9,590 bases of DNA from an uncultured Bacteroidales bacterium (GTDB lineage Bacteria; Bacteroidota; Bacteroidia; Bacteroidales; UBA932), in assembly GCA_946062035.1 (NCBI GenBank), contig CAMGTS010000034.1:1-9590 (forward strand), read 5' to 3'. A program made the translations under genes and the position numbers. Below the pieces are notes generated by a model, which was given only the letters and a program-made list of their open reading frames with translations, was not told the origin of the DNA and did not search any database. Positions 5,929 to 9,590 of the stretch are shown piece by piece. Each line of letters opens with the position of its first letter. Position 1 is the first letter of the stretch.

Positions 5929-7350
5929 TTAAAGTTCCTCTTCTATATTCAATTCCCTGTGAGTCAAAACCACCTTGACATTAAACTTCTTAGCCAGTCT
6001 CTCGGCGAGATGCTGGGCACAATATACTGAACGGTGCTGCCCGCCTGTGCATCCGAAGCAGACTTGCAGATGGGTGAATTTTCTCTCCATAAATCTCAGG
6101 ACATGGGAATCCACCAAATCATAGACCCTGTCTAAGTATTTTATGATACCTCCCTCATCTTCAAGGTATTTGATCACCGTAGCATCCAATCCGGTAAACG
6201 ATTTGAAACGTTCGTATTTGCCTGGATTATCCAAGGCTCTGCAATCGAATACATAACCTCCGCCGTTTCCGCTGTCATCCAATGGAATACCTTTTTTGTA
6301 GGCAAAGCTGAAAATATGCACCTCAAGGCGTGTATCTCTTCTCAAATCATTGAGCTGACGCATTTTAGTCAGTTCAGAAAGAACCTCCTGAAGATATGGG
6401 TAGTCACTGAAAGGGATGGCTATCAGCCTTCTGAGATTGTCTATCGCAAATGGGACGCTTCTGAGGAAATGCGGTTTTTTCTCAAAATATCCTCTGAATC
6501 CGTATGCGCCGAGAACCTGCATTGTCCTGAACAACACAAACAATCTCAGGCTTCTGTTGAACTCTTCATCTGAAACGTCAATATAGTTCTTGAGGTTTTC
6601 TCTGTATACTGATATCAGCTCACCTTTGAGTTCCTCCGAATAGTTCGCCCTGGCCTGCCATACAAAAGAGGCAAGGTCATAGTAGAATGGTCCTTTACGG
6701 CCGCCCTGAAAGTCAATAAAATACGGAGCTCCATCCACAAGCATCACGTTTCGGGCCTGAAAATCCCTGTACATGAAAGTATTAAGGCTTCCTCCTACCT
6801 CGATGAGGTCCTTGGCCAATTTCACAAAATCATCATGCAGTTTTATTTCGCTGAACTCCAGACCGCTTGTCTTAAGGAAGCAATACTTGAAATAGTTGAA
6901 ATCGAACCAGATATTGCGCTCGTCAAATTCGGGCTGCGGAAAGCAGAATGAGTAGTCCAAATCCTTGCCCCCCTGAAACTGGAACTTCGGCAGAAGCGCT
7001 ATTGTCCTTTTAAGAAGTTCAATCTCATCTTCAGAATAAGTTCCGATCTCTCTACCCGGAGCTACTGTGTTAAAGAGAGTTATATCACCAAGATCCTCCT
7101 GCAGATAAAACACTTTGTCCTCACTGACGCAATAGACCTCAGGCACATTAAGCCCTTCGCTTCTGAAATGCTTCGCAAGCTCAATGAACGCAATGTTCTC
7201 TTCCACCGATGTACCCTTCGCCCCTATTGCCGTAAACTTGTCGTTTTTAAGACGGAAGTAACGCCTGTTACTTCCGGAGGAGGGCAGTTCTTCGCAAGAG
7301 GTCGCCTCAGTGCCAGTATATTGTTTAAAAAGCTCTTCTAACTGCTTCAT
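5929..7350 (-). CDS. AmgK-like anomeric sugar kinase (APH family) fused to a RapZ-like C-terminal domain
   Basis: Two-domain protein of 473 residues. Residues 1 to about 330 are an aminoglycoside/choline-kinase-type phosphotransferase: SGSNRRYFRL at 25-34 (AmgK-type nucleotide loop), YRDFQARNVML at 194-204 with catalytic D196 and N201, and FIDFQGGRKGPFYYDLAS at 211-228 with metal-binding D213. Y194 replaces the more usual His of the catalytic loop. AmgK phosphorylates MurNAc or GlcNAc at C1, and the MurU-like gene directly downstream fits. Residues about 341-468 match the C-terminal half of RapZ: HIFSFAYKKGIPLDD, YVFDCRALDNP, TGLD, and GCTGGQHRSVY at 433-443, ending in THREL. RapZ's own N-terminal P-loop domain is absent, the kinase standing in its place. 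The tail is acidic (EEEL). The start is the ATG at 7350, 23 nt after a consensus-like promoter. Linking the C-domain to sensing of an amino-sugar phosphate is inference from RapZ. Confidence 0.87.
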   Translation of the reverse strand: MKQLEELFKQYTGTEATSCEELPSSGSNRRYFRLKNDKFTAIGAKGTSVEENIAFIELAKHFRSEGLNVPEVYCVSEDKVFYLQEDLGDITLFNTVAPGREIGTYSEDEIELLKRTIALLPKFQFQGGKDLDYSFCFPQPEFDERNIWFDFNYFKYCFLKTSGLEFSEIKLHDDFVKLAKDLIEVGGSLNTFMYRDFQARNVMLVDGAPYFIDFQGGRKGPFYYDLASFVWQARANYSEELKGELISVYRENLKNYIDVSDEEFNRSLRLFVLFRTMQVLGAYGFRGYFEKKPHFLRSVPFAIDNLRRLIAIPFSDYPYLQEVLSELTKMRQLNDLRRDTRLEVHIFSFAYKKGIPLDDSGNGGGYVFDCRALDNPGKYERFKSFTGLDATVIKYLEDEGGIIKYLDRVYDLVDSHVLRFMERKFTHLQVCFGCTGGQHRSVYCAQHLAERLAKKFNVKVVLTHRELNIEEEL

Positions 7351-7372
7351 ATCGTATTATCATCTAACGTAA

Positions 7373-7403
7373 CAAAGTTAGCAATAAAAAGGGATGGGGG
7401 CAA
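7373..7403 (-). promoter_or_regulatory. Probable Bacteroidota-type promoter for the kinase-MurU-aryl-polyene operon
   Basis: On the minus strand TTG (7403-7401) is followed by 20 nt and then TAACTTTG (7380-7373), matching the Bacteroidota primary-sigma pattern of a -33 TTG/TTTG, a 19-21 nt spacer and TAnnTTTG. Transcription would start near 7366-7369, leaving a leader of under 20 nt before the ATG at 7350. No comparable element was seen in the short gaps within the operon, so this may drive all eight genes. Confidence 0.68.
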
Positions 7404-7404
7404 G

Positions 7405-7419
7405 CATAGAGTCACTATG
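7405..7419. promoter_or_regulatory. Imperfect palindrome, possible operator between the divergent promoters
   Basis: CATAGAGTCACTATG is a 15-bp dyad with CATAG/CTATG arms and one mismatched pair, lying between the outward-facing promoters and just beyond the minus-strand -33 element. It could be a regulator-binding site, but such short dyads also arise by chance and no regulator gene is present in the window. Confidence 0.25.
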
Positions 7420-7430
7420 TTAAAAAATGC

Positions 7431-7438
7431 TAACTTTG
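7431..7438 (+). promoter_or_regulatory. Candidate -7 promoter element for the nicotinate phosphoribosyltransferase gene
   Basis: TAACTTTG matches TAnnTTTG and stands 23 nt before the ATG at 7461, exactly mirroring the minus-strand promoter. No clear TTG/TTTG is found 19-21 nt upstream, so the promoter may be weak or need an activator. A second match, TACTTTTG at 7447-7454, would give an almost leaderless transcript. Confidence 0.45.
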
Positions 7439-7460
7439 GGGCTATATACTTTTGTCAGTA

Positions 7461-8972
7461 ATGGAAAAAGAGAACAATCTTAGCGGTACAATGAACGATA
7501 TTTCATATTGTTCCGACAAATATCAATACACAATGGGGAAGTCATTCCTCGAATGCGGAATGAAAGACAAAAAGGCGGTGTTCAACCTGTTCTTCCGTAA
7601 AGCCCCGGACAATAACAACTGGGCCGTAGTATGCGGTGTCAGAGAGGCTTTGGAGATGATCAGGAACTTGGGAGGCAAGTCTCCTGAGTTTTTTGAAGAG
7701 TTCCTTCCGGGACCTGCCTACAAAGAGTTCAGGGAATATGCCGCCAATATGCGCTTTACAGGTAATGTCTACGCAATGGAAGAGGGCGAAATAGCGTTTC
7801 CCCGCGAGCCTATAATCACAATCGAAGCCCCTATGATAGAGGCTCAGGTATTGGAGACCCCTTTGCTTTGTATAATGAACCATCAAATGGCGATCGCCAC
7901 CAAGGCAAGCCGTGTATGCAGAAGCACTGAAAAGCCTGTAAGTGAGTTCGGCAGCCGTAGGGCTCACGGCCCGTGGGCGGCGACCTACGGAGCTAAGGCC
8001 GCCTATATCGGAGGTTGCGCAAACTCGTCCAATGTCCTCACTTCGGAGATTTTCGGAACTCCGGCAAGCGGCACGATGGCACATAGCTACGTCACAGCCT
8101 TCGGAAGCACCTTGGCAGGCGAGCGCAAAGCGTTTACAAGCTATATCAAGACTCACATGGGAGAGCCTCTCATACTGCTGATTGACACATACGACACTAT
8201 AAACTGCGGACTCCGCAACGCCATAAGCGCATACAAAGAATTAGGTATAGACGACTCATATCCACAAGGTTACGGAATCCGTTTGGACAGCGGTGACCTT
8301 GCTTACCTTAGCAGAAAGTGCAGGGATATCCTGGACAAAGAGGGACTTAGAAAATGTAAGATATTCGCTACCAACTCTTTGGACGAATACCTCATAGCGG
8401 AACTTGAACAACAGGGGGCATGTATCGATTCTTACGGCGTGGGAGATGCAATCGCTACAAGCAAACACAACCCATGCTTCGGAAACGTATATAAATTGGT
8501 ACAGGTCGATGACAATCCGGTTCTCAAAAGGTCCGAAGACAAGGTAAAGCTCATCAATCCAGGTTTCCAGATCACTTACCGAATCATCCAGAACGGAGTA
8601 TTCAAAGCCGATATAACCTGTCTCAGGGGCGATGCGACAAGCAAGACCATAGAAGCAGGAGGCGAACTCAGAATCCAGAACGAGTTTGATGAGACACAGA
8701 GAAAGAAATTCGCCGCAGGATCGTACACATACAAAATCCTGCAAAAACAGATGATGCGTGACGGTGAGATTTGCGAAGCCGAAAAGCCTATCGACGAAAA
8801 GAGAAACTACTATTTGTCTAATTTACAGTGTTTCAATGAGACAGAGAAGCGTCTCATTAATCCGCACATATACAAAGTTGATATTTCCGATGAACTTTAC
8901 GACCTCAAGATGGGGCTTGTAAACAACCTGATCAAAGAAATCGAGGAATTCAAAAACGAAAACAAGAACTAA
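7461..8972 (+). CDS. pncB: Nicotinate phosphoribosyltransferase
   Basis: Cytoplasmic NAD-salvage enzyme (Preiss-Handler pathway) joining nicotinate to PRPP with ATP hydrolysis to give nicotinate mononucleotide. The 503 residues match the longer NAPRTase form. Family blocks in order: SDKYQYTMG at 18-26; VFNLFFRK at about 40-47; EFGSRRAHGP at 162-171 (substrate site); GTMAHS at 204-209, where H207 corresponds to the His phosphorylated by ATP; LIDTYDT at 240-246; GIRLDSGDLAYLSRK at 272-286 (phosphate binding); FATNSLDEY at 302-310; and YGVGDAIATS at 325-334. I start at the ATG at 7461; an in-frame TTG at 7452 would add three residues but would run into the promoter-proximal region. It is transcribed away from the aryl-polyene operon and is followed after 5 bp by an exported-protein gene. 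No frame damage was seen. Confidence 0.95.
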   Translation: MEKENNLSGTMNDISYCSDKYQYTMGKSFLECGMKDKKAVFNLFFRKAPDNNNWAVVCGVREALEMIRNLGGKSPEFFEEFLPGPAYKEFREYAANMRFTGNVYAMEEGEIAFPREPIITIEAPMIEAQVLETPLLCIMNHQMAIATKASRVCRSTEKPVSEFGSRRAHGPWAATYGAKAAYIGGCANSSNVLTSEIFGTPASGTMAHSYVTAFGSTLAGERKAFTSYIKTHMGEPLILLIDTYDTINCGLRNAISAYKELGIDDSYPQGYGIRLDSGDLAYLSRKCRDILDKEGLRKCKIFATNSLDEYLIAELEQQGACIDSYGVGDAIATSKHNPCFGNVYKLVQVDDNPVLKRSEDKVKLINPGFQITYRIIQNGVFKADITCLRGDATSKTIEAGGELRIQNEFDETQRKKFAAGSYTYKILQKQMMRDGEICEAEKPIDEKRNYYLSNLQCFNETEKRLINPHIYKVDISDELYDLKMGLVNNLIKEIEEFKNENKN

Positions 8973-8977
8973 CGCTG

Positions 8978-9590
8978 ATGTTCAGCCAAAAGAAAAATAT
9001 TTACAGTTTTTTACGCAAGGCGTTAAATGCGGCGCTTGTCGCCGCCATCGCCCTAACCCTTCAGAGTTGGAGCAGACCGTCTTCTGAGAAAGGCCGCCCT
9101 AATGGCGACATGTTCCTTAATTTGGAAAACGTTTTTGCCGGGGATACCGTATATACCGCATACGACAGAATGATCGACTCTCTCGCCGACCTCAACCTGA
9201 GCCGGGACTCTCTCAAACGCATGGGATTGAGCGAGAAGGTTTTATTCTCTTTAGACTCCATCTACAAAGCGGACTCTATCGCAAGTATAATAGTCTACTC
9301 TCCTAAGGAGCTGAAGAGGATGAGAAGGGACAGCATACGCAACTACAAGGACAGCGTAATCCGCTCGTTACCAAGAATCTTGGATACGTATTTATTCGAA
9401 GACAGCGTAAAGTACCAACGGATTTTCGCTTGGCGGCACAATACCTATGACAATAATCAGAACCTGATAAAGATAGACACGTCGTACAACTACCATTTTT
9501 TTGACTTCAAATACATGAGGGAAGATGCCGGCGCACAATATCTTGGAGTTTCTGGTAGTGCGGCGTTACCGTTCAACTACTTCAAGAGGG
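8978..9590 (+). CDS. Exported, probably outer-membrane beta-barrel protein (putative porin-like), N-terminal part only
   Basis: An ORF with no stop runs from the ATG at 8978 off the right edge (204 codons seen). The N-terminus is basic (FSQKKNIYSFLRK) followed by a hydrophobic core, ALNAALVAAIALTLQ at about 15-29, a Sec-type signal peptide without a lipobox Cys. Residues about 60-145 carry seven Asp-Ser pairs, several as RDS or KDS, in predicted helical, charged sequence. From about 148 the sequence changes to aromatic, strand-like segments (FAWRHNTY, YNYHFFDF, then YLGVSGSAALPFNYFKR), resembling what I remember of Bacteroidota putative outer-membrane barrel proteins that begin with a DSL-rich region. 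Function and substrate are unknown. The gene starts 5 bp after the nicotinate phosphoribosyltransferase stop, so the two are probably co-transcribed. Confidence 0.72.
   Translation, partial: MFSQKKNIYSFLRKALNAALVAAIALTLQSWSRPSSEKGRPNGDMFLNLENVFAGDTVYTAYDRMIDSLADLNLSRDSLKRMGLSEKVLFSLDSIYKADSIASIIVYSPKELKRMRRDSIRNYKDSVIRSLPRILDTYLFEDSVKYQRIFAWRHNTYDNNQNLIKIDTSYNYHFFDFKYMREDAGAQYLGVSGSAALPFNYFKR

Larger units (their letters stand above)
7373..7438. repeat. Perfect 11-bp inverted repeat in the divergent promoter region
   Basis: CAAAGTTAGCA at 7373-7383 is exactly mirrored by TGCTAACTTTG at 7428-7438, with 44 bp between. Each arm contains the -7 type element TAACTTTG pointing outwards, so the arms may be promoter elements, operator half-sites or both. 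Confidence 0.8.

Noticed and set aside
7447..7454. TACTTTTG as the main -7 element for the plus-strand gene
   Set aside because: It would start transcription at or next to the ATG at 7461, and no -33 element is correctly spaced; TAACTTTG at 7431 mirrors the opposite promoter and leaves a normal leader.
7542..8156. Minus-strand open frame of 204 codons
   Set aside because: Antisense to well-conserved nicotinate phosphoribosyltransferase; Cys/Arg-rich translation without family features.
8256..8744. Minus-strand open frame of 162 codons
   Set aside because: Antisense to the C-terminal half of nicotinate phosphoribosyltransferase; no conserved motif.

Overview
The window looks like a Bacteroidota (probably Bacteroidales) chromosome. 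The clues are a tyrosine ammonia-lyase very close to the Flavobacterium johnsoniae enzyme, an aryl-polyene/flexirubin-type biosynthetic operon, TAnnTTTG-type (-7) promoter elements, almost no strong Shine-Dalgarno sites, and a beta-barrel-like outer-membrane protein with many Asp-Ser pairs. The species cannot be fixed from the sequence.

Two divergent transcription units leave a 110-bp control region (about 7351-7460). It holds a perfect 11-bp inverted repeat whose arms each contain TAACTTTG, and each copy sits 23 nt from the ATG of its own gene.

Leftwards (minus strand, 7350 to the window's left edge) run eight closely packed genes. The first two resemble the AmgK-MurU cell-wall sugar salvage pair: an anomeric sugar kinase of the aminoglycoside-phosphotransferase superfamily, unusually fused to a RapZ-like C-terminal domain, then a MurNAc-1-phosphate uridylyltransferase-like enzyme. 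Next come six genes of an aryl-polyene (APE)/flexirubin pathway: tyrosine ammonia-lyase (aryl starter), FabG-like ketoreductase, LpxL-like acyltransferase, FabZ-like hotdog protein, 4HBT-type hotdog thioesterase, and the first 287 residues of a ketosynthase cut by the window edge. Lyase, ketosynthase, reductase and hotdog proteins can together make and extend a 4-coumaroyl starter into a polyene, and the acyltransferase would move the product onto a lipid. Carrier proteins, the aryl-CoA/ACP ligase, chain-length factor and export genes are not in this window and would be expected to the left.

Rightwards (plus strand, 7461 onwards) are nicotinate phosphoribosyltransferase (NAD salvage) and, 5 bp later, the start of an exported, probably outer-membrane beta-barrel protein cut by the right edge.

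The points most worth following up are the kinase/RapZ-C fusion with an acidic rather than basic tail, its placement at the head of the pigment operon, the symmetric divergent promoter, a 13-bp tandem repeat that supplies the acyltransferase stop codon, and a FabZ-like protein with Gln where FabZ has its catalytic His. No RNA genes, CRISPR arrays, insertion sequences or attachment sites were seen, and no stretch over 300 bases lacks a gene.
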